Of a DNA stretch of 64,000 bases, positions 26,892-37,200 are shown piece after piece. This DNA is from Aphelocoma coerulescens (Eukaryota > Chordata > Aves > Passeriformes > Corvidae): contig NC_091013.1 in assembly GCF_041296385.1 (NCBI RefSeq), positions 33,454,001-33,518,000 on the forward strand, read 5' to 3'. The notes under the pieces are model-generated. The model was given only the letters and a program-made list of their open reading frames with translations, had not been told where the DNA came from and did no database searches. The number at the start of each line of letters is the position of its first letter. Within the stretch, counting starts at the first letter, position 1. Position numbers and translations under genes: made by a program.

Positions 26892-27032
26892 GAGCAGAGA
26901 GACTCCTCTTCCTAAATGGACTGAACAATATTTGGAAGTGGGTGGCTGCCTTGTTGTGATACTGTTTTCATAGCACGAGCAAGAAGAGACTCCTCTTTCT
27001 AAATGGACTGAACAAGGTTATTATGGAAGTGG
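26892..27032 (+). repeat. Direct repeat pair in LTR U3
   Basis: Two related units of about 50 bp (26892-26941 and 26977-27032) share GAGACTCCTCTT, CTAAATGGACTGAACAA and GGAAGTGG, and start 85 bp apart. The left arm has the mirror image. Duplicated units upstream of the promoter are typical of retroviral enhancers, but enhancer activity is inferred only. Confidence 0.75.
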
Positions 27033-27077
27033 TAAACAGACTGAACATCTTAAGAGTTGTCTTTTTACATTGTCAGT

Positions 27078-27109
27078 GGGAGAAGGGAGGAAGGTGGGGG
27101 GAGGAGGAG
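27078..27109 (+). repeat. G-rich tract upstream of the LTR TATA-like box
   Basis: Runs GGG, GGG, GG, GG, a run of six G, GG and GG lie within 32 bases, just upstream of TATAAT at 27123. This fits a quadruplex-capable or Sp1-like promoter element. The left arm carries the complementary C-rich copy near 25555-25585. Confidence 0.5.
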
Positions 27110-27159
27110 AGTTTTGAAGGTGGTATAATTTTTTTTTCTTTCCCTCTTTTAGGTCTGTT

Positions 27160-27165
27160 AATAAA
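27160..27165 (+). terminator. LTR polyadenylation signal AATAAA (right arm)
   Basis: A canonical AATAAA with a CA about 17 bases downstream and a GT-rich element (AGTTTGGTGCCTG) after it, 102 bp before the LTR end. This marks the R/U5 border. Confidence 0.75.
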
Positions 27166-27273
27166 CTTCTTTATATTCTTTCAAGTTTGGTGCCTGCTTT
27201 GCGTTTCTCCTAATTCTTATCTCACAGAAGATAAACAGTAATGGGCATTTTAGACCAAACCACTACACTAAAT

Positions 27274-27291
27274 TGGTGTTTCTGCCCGGTT
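27274..27291 (+). other. Retroviral primer-binding site for tRNA-Val
   Basis: The 18 bases start TGGTGTTTCTGCCCGG. They match the complement of the 3' end of vertebrate tRNA-Val (AAC/CAC), including its CCA tail, at 17 of 18 positions as I recall that tRNA. The site is six bases from the LTR end, the usual spacing. What follows (27292-27315) is not recognisable as gag, so the retroviral interior is missing. Confidence 0.85.
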
Positions 27292-27315
27292 ACAAACCCA
27301 ACCCGCGACACATGT

Positions 27316-27884
27316 AGACCAAAGATATTGTGACATACTTTCCTTGGACTGCTAAATTATTTGCATCTTCATATAATTTAGCAGGTTCTAGGCCAGTTCA
27401 AGTAAGTATGGGTATGTTAGGACAGTTACAAAAATCAGCTGTTAAATGGAAAGCTAGTTCCAATCTTAATCACTTTGTCATCACACTTCCTGAACCAAAT
27501 GTTAATGAAAAATAAATCCTCTTCTGTACAAATAAATATAATCTTAAAATATTTATTAATTTATTGCTAGCAAAATAGTCCTGTTTTATTTCTAGGTAAC
27601 TATAAGTAAGGACTTTGCTTTTAATTAAATACAATGTTTTAAGAAATGAGATGCCAAACTGAAATAATAAAACGAAGTTGATATATTAGTATCTCCACTG
27701 GATTCTCTAAGGATATTTTCTCCTTCAAAGCTCATCATGTAAACAGAAGTTATTGTCAAAGATTCTAGAAAGAACAGATGTTTTCATTTCAGATTACTAT
27801 TTCTGTAATCCAAAACAGCTCAGCACCTAGACAGTAAAACGTATTTTGTGAACACTGGCATGTGGAAACTTTTCCAGCTGAAGC

Positions 27885-27927
<43 letters not shown>

Positions 27928-29565
27928 TAAACAGACAAACATCATAAATTATATATGCTGAACTGCAAATTTAAGATTTATTTTATTAAGAGTCAGCACT
28001 AGCAACTGCAACCATGACATACAAAGAAAATACCACATGAGGAAACAACGTACTCCTCTTATTGAATAACAGTCTCCTTTTTCTTGTAGAGCATTTTAGG
28101 AGGCTCTTCCAAGAGGTTGCAATGCTCAAATATTCCTCCAACCATCATTAGAAAAACACAAGCTTTATGCAAAGCCTATCAAACAAAATATCTCACTGAT
28201 GTGGCCAGCACACTGTGTAGGGAACAAAATTTTTAAAATCCATTGCTTTATATTTTTTACTCCAGTATAGCCAAGTGCTTAACCCATCTGTCTCTTTTTT
28301 ATTTTAATGTTTAAAATTGGGCATATTACTGGACATATCACCGGGATGTGATACTTTACTTATTTTCATGCATTAGTATGAATTTCAGTTATGAAGACAA
28401 ACATTATAATGAAATCTGTATTAATGAAGTCATGAGAACAGAAGATGAGATTTCAGCTTTACCTTTGACTTTCAGCAGAGCTCTTGTTGAGTGGACTTGC
28501 TATTAATTTCAGATTCTTCCAATTTGAGATTCAGACTTTTTTTCATCAATTTTGAAAATTTATGGAAATATTTCTAGTTATGCTGGGTTTAATAAAAGCA
28601 AAAGGTAACATTTTATATCACAAAGACCTGGAGAAATAACCAGACAATGTATGATTTTCTATTGTTGCACCAAGAAGGTTTTGATAATTTTAATGTTAAA
28701 TGTCAATTAAATCCCTAACAGCTTTGCTGGTGCAGTACATAGCTGAATGCGTACAAAGGCAGAATGTGTTCCTTTCTAACACAAATCATGCTTCTATGAA
28801 TTCTGTTATGTATTAAAAGTATCAGCATATACATAGAAATGAGAATACTTCCAATTCAAAATAGTGTATCATTTTCAACAGGAATTTATTTCTGCTAACC
28901 AAAAAATTTCAGCTGCTTTCAATCAAATATGTTATACATAAATAATCATATTTTATGGTGAAATTTGTTAACAGTGTGTTCATGTCTGGCGTATAACTGA
29001 CTAGATGATCCTCATCTAAGGAAAATTATAGACCACTTATTTAGGAATTGAACAAAGGATGTAGGAAGCCAGTCACAGAACCCTTAAAAAGGAAATTCAG
29101 ACAAAAAACTTATAAGATTATTATGAATATCATTGAGAAGAATTCCTCTGTAACCACAGGTGTCTCCATGAGCTATAAATATAACTAATCTTGTATTTCT
29201 TGTTCAGCAAAAATTCCCCTTAGTCAATTACACTTTAAGATTTCCTTTTTGTACATGATCAGTCTCGACCATTACGTCTATCAGGATGCTTGATTCTTAC
29301 AAAAGTTATTGTCATCGAATTTGAAATTTGCTGTATAGATTCTAATTTTAGTAAATAATAATAAATGCAGAATTTAAATGTAAATCTGTTATGTGGCAAC
29401 AGAAGTGTCAAAATACATTCAAAACTTTTCCTGCAATGAGAATTTTAAGGTGAAGCAAACATAACTTTTGCTATGAGTTATTTCCAGCAGACTAAATGGC
29501 TGACAGGTAGTTTGTTAACTAAATATACTTTACATCTGGGAATAGAAAAACAAATCAGTGTCCCT
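27316..29565. other. OCA2 intron segment, no gene recognised
   Basis: Very AT-rich intronic DNA with a 33-base poly(A) run at 27892-27924. No exon, RNA gene or named repeat is seen. Confidence 0.6.
27892..27924. repeat. Poly(A) tract, 33 bases
   Basis: An uninterrupted A run. No gene-like sequence or flanking repeat suggests a processed retrocopy, and CR1 elements do not end in poly(A), so I treat it as a homopolymer repeat. Confidence 0.85.
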
Positions 29566-29566
29566 C

Positions 29567-30190
29567 CACTTTTGTCTCCTAAATATACTGGATAAATGAT
29601 GCCTGCTTCCTGCACTGACACTGTTGGAGCTGTCCGAGGCCACACAGTGTCCAGCTGCAGACATCCTCGGTCACAGCTGCAGCAGGCAGAGGTCGGCTGC
29701 AGCCTGCAGGGAAAGCTGTCAGCTGCAGCTTGCAGGGAAGGCTGGCTGCTTTGCATGGAACGAGCCCCAAACAAAGGTGGTGTAAAAGCGTCGGCAGAGG
29801 CAAAGCATGAGAGAGGGGTCTCTGTGTAAGTTCCAGCTGGCTTACTGCAAATGGAGGATCCAGCGACAAAGACCAGGAAAAGGGGAGAGCACAGCATTTT
29901 ATATGGAGGTGGAACAAAGGGAAACAACCAATGGGAATTGACTGAGGAGGAGGAGACAACAGAGGAATATCCAATAGGGATAACCTAAGAGAGGGAATTA
30001 CATGAGTAGACCAATGGGGCATCGAAGAAGGGAGAACTTTCCAGAACTAATACATAAGCAACATGAGGAAATACATAAACATCAACTTACACATAAAACT
30101 GGGTGGAGAACTCCTGAACCAATAAACTTTAAACATGTAAACTAAGAACCACTAGGAACATGGGAACTCACCGTAACCACAGGGTGAGAA
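29567..30190 (-). mobile_element. Probable LTR or promoter-like element, minus strand
   Basis: The block is GC-richer than its surroundings and has promoter-like order when read on the minus strand. Four CCAAT motifs (plus-strand positions 29928, 29971, 30011 and 30119) lie upstream of a TATAAA at 29903-29898. About 320 bp then end in GGAGACA at 29573, and a TGGAGGGAC stretch follows four bases later in the position of a primer-binding site. I cannot match that site to a tRNA with confidence, see no AATAAA after the TATA box and cannot define the far end. It could be an ERV LTR remnant or another promoter-bearing repeat. It points the same way as OCA2. Confidence 0.4.
29650..29745. repeat. 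CAGCTGCAG-rich repeat cluster
   Basis: About four spaced occurrences of AGCTGCAG/GGCTGCAG words, two of them inside longer similar units (GCAGGGAAAGCTGTCAGC and GCAGGGAAGGCTGGCTGC). The cluster lies downstream of the TATA-like box of the minus-strand element. Confidence 0.6.
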
Positions 30191-30650
30191 TCAGACGTCT
30201 GTGTTCTGGAGTCCTGTCCACCAGTCCTCTGAATGCTCTGCTGCAGTGGCCACTGCCACCTGCACTGCAACACTGCACTGCAACACTGCACATATAATTT
30301 TAATGTGAAGTGAAATACAATGTCTGGGCACCTTTCCATGCACAACCTTCACGGAGAAGATACCAATAAGGCACAGTAGGAGAATCCCTTTCAAATACCC
30401 ATGTTCCCAGGGAATGAGATCATGTTCAGCACACGGCTACAATTCAGTGTGAACTGCCCTTTTATGGCCATTCCAGGGTTAAGAGGGAAAGTGTACGTGG
30501 AGAGAAAGCAATAAAAGGGAAGGAGAGCCACCATGGTTCTGTCTCATCCCATCCCCACCCTGCCTTCCTGAGGACAGAGCCCTCACCTCTGTCCTCTGCT
30601 CACCAGAGCACCTGGCTCTGCCACCTGACATCTGAAATGCAAAAAATCAT
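30191..30650. other. GC-richer block, possibly further LTR-derived sequence
   Basis: The block contains a short tandem CTGCAACACTGCA pair (about 30263-30290) and, at about 30510, AAAGCAATAAAAGGGAAGG followed by a C-rich stretch. That motif recalls the CAGCAATAAAAGGG in the spacer of the palindrome at 26224. It suggests a plus-strand LTR promoter fragment, but ends and target duplications are not visible. Confidence 0.3.
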
Positions 30651-31833
30651 AACAAGACCACAAACGGCCCCAAAACAGTGTGTGGTTGGCTAAAGAATGA
30701 GGTTACCATTTAAAGTCCCTTTAATTTATATAGCCAGATGAATTATAGATTTGAACCTGGCTCAGGAAAATCCTGGTGAAAAGTCCTGACCTTTGACGTA
30801 GCAGCCACTCAGGAGCTTGGGTAGCGCTGTGGCATTGTCCCTGCCTTTCTTGTTATTCTGACACATCTGTGTGGGGGAGGAAAAGGCCGCGTGCCACTGG
30901 GCTGGAAATAACAAGTGAAGAGATATGAATAGAGAGACAGTAAAGGACAAGAAAAGAGAGTAGAGACCAATGAGGGTAAATGAATGGGTTGCAGTGTCTT
31001 AAATTTTCAGTGCATATATGATTTCAGTGTACATATTTTTTTCAGTGTACAAAATTTCTATTAATATGCTTCTGTCCTAGTTATTGCTTACTTCCTCTTT
31101 TGCATTTCCTTTGAAGAATTTTTACACAATATCAGTGTATGCCTGATGAGAAACTTATCCTGGGATTCAGCTCCAGATTCAGGCAGATGTAGACAAGAAC
31201 TATATGTGAAAGAGTATTTTTGTGTAAGTTCCCACAGCGGAAGGTGGAAAATTTAGGCAACATAGCAAGCAGTGTGTAGAATAGATGTCTCTACTGCAGG
31301 TCGAAAGAAATCACAGATCAGATTCCTTTGATTCTATTGGGAGATGCTCCCATCTGTTGCCTAAATGAAGGTAAGCAGCACCATTGGAGATGTGAAGACT
31401 GTCCCACTCAGTTCTCAGGATGGCCTGGGTCTATGTATCTTATGTCATATCTATCAGATAAATAATGTCTTGGATACAGGATTGGTTAGGTATGTGTGTT
31501 TAGGCAAGTGAATAAAGCCTTATGTCCCCACCAGGAGCTCAGATGGGAGCTTAGATGATTATCTCTTATCAAATCAGGTATTGTAATTCAGGCTGAAGCC
31601 CATCTTCTGGTAAAATGCTGTACTGAGAATCAAGATACTTTTGTTTCCTGAAAATTGGCCAGAATAAAAATCATATTAAAATAGTGCATTCATTCACGCT
31701 TTGTTCTACCTTTTTCTGGAATAAAAAATAGCAAGGAAATTTAGCGCTTGAATTGAATGAAGATTGCATTAGGGAAGACTGAATTATTTCAAAATTGATG
31801 TGGGTTTGATGTACTTGTTTTTCAACTGAAGCG

Positions 31834-31868
31834 TTAATTAAAAATTTTAAATATTAACTTTTAATTAA
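31834..31868. repeat. Short AT-rich inverted repeat
   Basis: TTAATTAAAA at 31834-31843 pairs with TTTTAATTAA at 31859-31868 around a 15-base loop. It probably reflects AT composition. Confidence 0.7.
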
Positions 31869-33893
31869 AGACACTATATTAATGCATAATTATTCTCATT
31901 TACTGTGGTTTTCATAGACATACCCACATTTTTGTATAAATACCATTAAAATTTGTCAGTATAAATTGATAGTTTTACCCTTTAACTCTCATGAATCAGG
32001 AAGTAGTAAAAGTAAAGTGTCGTGTTATCAGTATTTCTTCTGTATATGTGCTACAGTGCAACCCTTATTTAAGAGCTGCTAAAAATTAACTATATATGTA
32101 TATATGCATTACGTAAGGTACAATATACATTACTTAGCTTTATGACACAACAGCATAGAGTTGGTTTTTGTCAGCTGAAAAAAAGAAGCTAATTCTCTCC
32201 ATCTCAGGATATCCCTTCAAAATGTCAGGACAAGTCTTCCCTTTCCTCTCCACTGAATGCAGAAGGAATACAAATGAACAGGCTGAATAACATAGATGAC
32301 CTCAGGTGTTATGAACCACATTTCAAGTCAAGTATCCTATTTCTAATGGTAGTCTTGCTGTTTATGAGGAAAATGCAGAAAGTTCTGGAGTGCCACTATC
32401 ACAGCAAAAGTCTGTAACTTCCATGAGCTGAGAGTTCACTGAAAAGGTGACCTAAAGAGCCACTAACAAGGTTAACCCCCTTTTAAAATATTATCATATA
32501 ATTCAACTTACGAGTTTAGGTGTGCAGACTTTTGTGCTGTGTCTTATGGTCCCCTATACACGAGAGAGAACAGCCTGCAGTCACTGCTCATGTTGGGAAA
32601 TCATCTGATTCTCAATTACACTTCAAATTGCCAAGGCTGATGGCACTCACAGACCACACTGTCCCTGTACAACCTTCCTGAGGCTCCCTTCCACTCTCGG
32701 CCCAGGATTCCACGTCACCCTTCTCCAGGGCCCCCCCAGCCAGACAGTCTCAATGTTAGAAAAACATGTTGCAAATGAGGTAGCAGTGTATTCTAGCAAA
32801 GGGTGGATTTTTTTAATAGTCATCTGCATTATAAAAAGAAATTTAATCATTTTTTCTACACTAAAATAGTTCAGAAATTAGCTGCTTTTCTGAAAAGTAT
32901 TTTTGAAATTTCTGCATTATCAGAAAACTTGGAGATTTCAAAACCTGTAATTCTACCCCACCTGCAAGAGAAATTATGACAAGCACTGGCTTACCACGCT
33001 TTTCTTAATTATTTCAGTAATGGTTGTTTATTGTATTTATTAATAGAATCCTATTCACTATCTCAAAACTTATGGAAAAGTTGACCACTCATTTTGAACT
33101 TGTTTCTATCTCTTCTTATCAGAATAGACATAGAAATTAGTATTTTTATGGCAGTTTATTCTGTGCATATAAAAGTGTCAATTATTTTTAACCTCTTAAC
33201 TAAGAGAAGACACTTTATCTGTCACTGAACTTTTGAGTTTGACATCAATTAAAGTTCTCCCATTAAAAAGGAGTTATTAGAGCAACATGAAGACTTACAC
33301 AATCAATCTGTCAAAATGATATTACTGCAAAATCTTCAAAAAGGAAACCTTTCTTGTCAAACAGGCACAATTTGTAGGTGGCAGGCTTTAACTTCAAAAT
33401 GAAAGCCCAAAGATCCGAAAGACCCTGCTTTACTCACATGTATGTGATAAATAAAAACAATTTTTTAAAAATATAACATTTAAGTAACAAAATGTGACAG
33501 ACTATGTATACAAGAGAATACTGCTGTGTTTCTCATCACTTTAGCCTCTAACAGAAATAATCCATATGTTGATAGGTCTAAAAATAAGAATAATCTAATC
33601 TGCTTTTAGTCTCATTAATTTTATTTATGAAAACACAGAAAATATTACATTTTATTAATATGCTAATGACCACATGCTGGCTGCAGTAATCAGTGGAAAT
33701 AGCACATGGAAATATCAATATCAACAACAATCCAAGGTCTTCCAAATTTAAATAAAATACACCACTGACAACAATGAGCTCTCACCAAAGCAGAAAAAGC
33801 AGAGGAAAAGATTAGACAGTTCTCCCAGTTACTGCAAATAGCCTCTACTGTAAACAGTCCTCACTGATGTATTTAAGAAATACAAAACAATTC

Positions 33894-33944
33894 TTTTGTT
33901 GTTTTTTGTTGTTGTTGTTGTTTTTGTTGTTGTTGTTGTTGTTG
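33894..33944. repeat. (GTT)n microsatellite, imperfect
   Basis: GTT units over about 50 bases are interrupted by longer T runs and end at a GGGGG stretch. The minus strand reads as AAC, giving a Thr/Lys-rich chance frame. Confidence 0.9.
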
Positions 33945-34225
33945 GGGGTTTTTTACTCTTACTGGGTTTTGGCCTTTGCTGGTTTGGAATGGTCTCAATT
34001 TTCTTTTCTCTCTCCCTGGTTTGATTATTCATAGCTACATTGCCCATCTTCTTTCTTTTAATACTTCACTTACCACTATCATTACAGACAAACCTCTGCT
34101 CTTGCTGAGAAAAGCACACTTTCCAGCATTAAAAAGCTCCTTGCTACACTAGGAGAAGCAAAAATATAATTCAGTATATTTCAAAGTGAATTCTCTTCAA
34201 GACACATTAATTCTCAGTCACAATG

Positions 34226-34240
34226 AAAAAAAAAAAAAAA
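34226..34240. repeat. Poly(A) tract, 15 bases
   Basis: An uninterrupted A run, seen directly. Confidence 0.8.
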
Positions 34241-37200
34241 TCAGTAAACAAGGTTCCAATGAACTGCAGGGACAGCAATCAAATTAACTTTTTCAAAGAG
34301 TCCAGCCTGCACTTCAGTAAGGCAAATTTTCACAGAAATTTAACAAACTAAGCAACAGTGTTTCAGTACAGCTTCTGCATTTGGTTTTCAAAGGGCAAAG
34401 ATTTAGGCACAAGGCATCATTTTAGAACCTCCCCAGAAGGGCCTACAGGAATAAAACAAAAAAGGGTAAGATCAAGAGAAGCATGTGTAGTAGCCACTGT
34501 CTTTCTGACAGAGAAATTGGAAAATGAAAAAACTTAAGCATGTAAAAGTCATTAAATACAAACAGATTTGAAACTGGTGTAAAAAGACAAGAAAATGTCT
34601 AGGAAACCCTATCCCATGCACAAATCTATACACAGAAAACTTGTAATATTTATAAGGATTATTATTAGCTCATTTTTTTCTTCTTTATGGGTGGGCTATT
34701 TACACCGGCCTAAATGGCCATCTGACCTGACAGCCTGAAGGACAGCAAAACACAGCTCTCACACTTTGCAGCCCCACAGCTAATCTCAACATGATTAACT
34801 ACTTTTGGACCAGATACCACTCAAGACCAACTAACAAGACACCAACAGCCAAATTGTTTAGTTGCCTGTGGGCATACCTTTTAACCTACAGTACAGTACT
34901 GCCTAGAAGGCCCCAACAAAGAAGTGTTGCCTCCCAGAAAGTCACAGGGAGAGAAAAGGGCTTTGTACATCACTGAAGTGTTGCACCAAGCAGTGGAAAT
35001 GGATGAGTCCTAGAATAACAAATACCATAGAGGGAAAACAACTTTTCCCCCAATTACAGGCAAACCAAGATTATCTCATGCCCAAAAGAGAGTTCCAGTG
35101 AAAAAGAAAGCCAGTCTGGACTAGCTGAACCACAGCAAGAGGTGGATGGAGCACAACAGCTAATGTGATTTCAGAAGTAATTTGAACATTTTAGAGAACT
35201 ATACTTATAAGAGAATGGACTTCTATTTTTTTTTTATGTATCTGTTCCATTTCTTATAATGTTTTGCCTCTGTAATTTAAAATGCATCAGTAGCTTCCCA
35301 CATTTGTGGCAAACATCTCCTTTTCATATATTTTCTAAAAAATTAACTAAGATTAAGACTCTGCATTAGATTTTTTTCCCCCTTGTATGACATAGGGCTA
35401 CTACACAATACCCAGGTCAGTTGGCCACCACATCTATCAAAAGCCTTTCCTTTTCCACATGCTGGATATACTGAGATGGTAACAAAAAGAAATTCAACAC
35501 AATTGTTAGCTCAAAGACCTGATGGAAGAAATCAGCAAAGACTATTTCAGTCCTACTTCTTTTCTTGTCAGAAATATACCTCTAATCTAGCAAAACAAGG
35601 TGGCAATATCAGCCAGCATGATCATAAGAGTGGAGTCACTCAAGAGAGACTGTAGACACTCCTTTCTTCTCACACAGACTTACTTATGGTTCAGGTAAGG
35701 CACCATCAAACCTTTTATTTAAAGATCTGCAATGAAACATGAGTGCTAGACCACAATGTGAGCAGAGACATGGACACAATAGCTCCTGACACATGGCCCA
35801 CATTCTCGTTAGTGCTGCTGACATTGATGAATTATCTTGGAGAATAATGCACTGACCTCTTTTAACTGCTTTCTGATTTAATAGGCTCCATTAAAAAAAA
35901 AAATTAAATCACAATCATGACAAGCCTAACAGCATAATGGTATATATGACCTTCAGTTTGTGCCTTTTAGCATTTAACAAAGGTGTATTTACCTCAATGC
36001 AAAAGCAAAAAGGCTACAAATTAACTCCTACCTTCTACTGTAGAAGTTTAACCAACTACAGAGCCTTTTTATTTTCACTCCAGAAGCCCCTAAAACTGGA
36101 TAACACCTATTTTAATTATATTTTTTATCTAACCATGAAATTCTGTGCATTTAGATACGGAACCACTCAAACCAGTTTTAGAGGATCTGGTGGAAATTAA
36201 ACGCAGTGAAATGAAAAATGAGGTAATTTACTTGCCTTTTAAAAGATTGCTAGAAAGGTGAATGTTCTCAACTATGATTTCAGCCCATATTAGTAGTGGT
36301 AAAATATGAATCCTCATGGCCAGACATGTCAGCAAAGTTTTTTATTCAAACTTCATCAGCTCTCAGTGAAAAATTGTTTTCTGCAGATTTTTCTAGTAAT
36401 TCATTTTTCTGGTTTTTACGACTACTATTTAAAGAGACACTGAAGAAGCACTACACTGCTCTTTGAGGCAGAAATTCTGATTTTCAAATCCACCTTTCAG
36501 CATAAATCATATCTGCTATAAAATCCTGGGCTTTAGAGATACGTCAAGAAAATTTTCATTAAAATATTGTTCTGATAATTTAAAAAAAACTATCATGTGA
36601 AAATTTCACAAAGCACTTCCCAGAACCTATCTGTCTCACCCATCTATATGTAGTAAAGCTTCTATTCTTTACCCCTCTTTACAGATTATTAGAAAAGAAG
36701 AGGAGAAACATTTGAGCAGTCTAAACAAAAAAACTCTACAAATAAATAAATAATATCTTTCTTACTACAATATTCACTTATGTAGTTATCATCATAGCTC
36801 TGCAACTTGAAAGAGGAAGTTATTTCAGAAAACCTGTATATCCTCTTCACATGCTAAAAGTCAGCTATGGGTACTAGTCTAAAGAAATACAAGATTTAAT
36901 TTTTTTTTAAATGTCAACCCAAGGCAAGAATGAACTTCCTCACAGATACAGCTTGAATCTCCATTTTAGAAAAACACTTTTTTTTATTCAGGACCACTCT
37001 GATAAAAAGCCAGTAAATATGATCTCTTACGCATGTTGAAACACAAACACACAGAGCAAGTTAACTGTGGGGTAGCTACAGGAATCGTTCCATCCTGATG
37101 CACATCTGATTTAGTTCATGTATTTCAGTATTCACCTCTACGTAAAATATTCATTAATTTTAACACAATGGCAGTAGACTAGATGGTCAAGACATGTGTG

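Larger units (their letters stand above)
26491..27267 (+). mobile_element. ERV LTR, right (plus-strand) arm, followed by a primer-binding site
   Basis: This is a plus-strand LTR arm of 777 bp. It shows, in order, two direct-repeat units (26892-26941 and 26977-27032), a G-rich tract (27078-27109), a TATAAT-like box near 27123, AATAAA at 27160-27165 with a CA about 17 bases later followed by a GT-rich stretch, and the end CCACTACA at 27267. This matches U3-R-U5 organisation, with R probably near 27150-27182. Six bases after the end is a tRNA-Val primer-binding site, so this is a 5' LTR whose internal genes are gone. The near-identity of the arms argues for a fairly young insertion. It is antisense to OCA2. 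Confidence 0.9.
25391..27315. repeat. Possible 5-bp target-site duplication CATGT around the palindrome
   Basis: CATGT lies at 25391-25395, directly before the TG that opens the left arm, and again at 27311-27315, directly after a CA that ends a short tail behind the primer-binding site. A 5-bp repeat is within the retroviral range. If real, the inserted unit is arm-spacer-arm-PBS, without an interior or a second normal LTR. A 5-base match can be chance. Confidence 0.4.

Noticed and set aside
25748..26959. Matching open frames on opposite strands in the LTR arms
   Set aside because: They are the same sequence read twice because of the inverted repeat. They lie in LTR sequence, are short and show no protein family.
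27274..27291. A tRNA-Val gene or pseudogene
   Set aside because: Only the complement of the 3' 18 bases is present, immediately after an LTR end. That is a primer-binding site, not a tRNA gene.
27850..27924. Processed retrocopy ending in poly(A)
   Set aside because: No coding or RNA-like sequence precedes the A run and no flanking target duplication was found.
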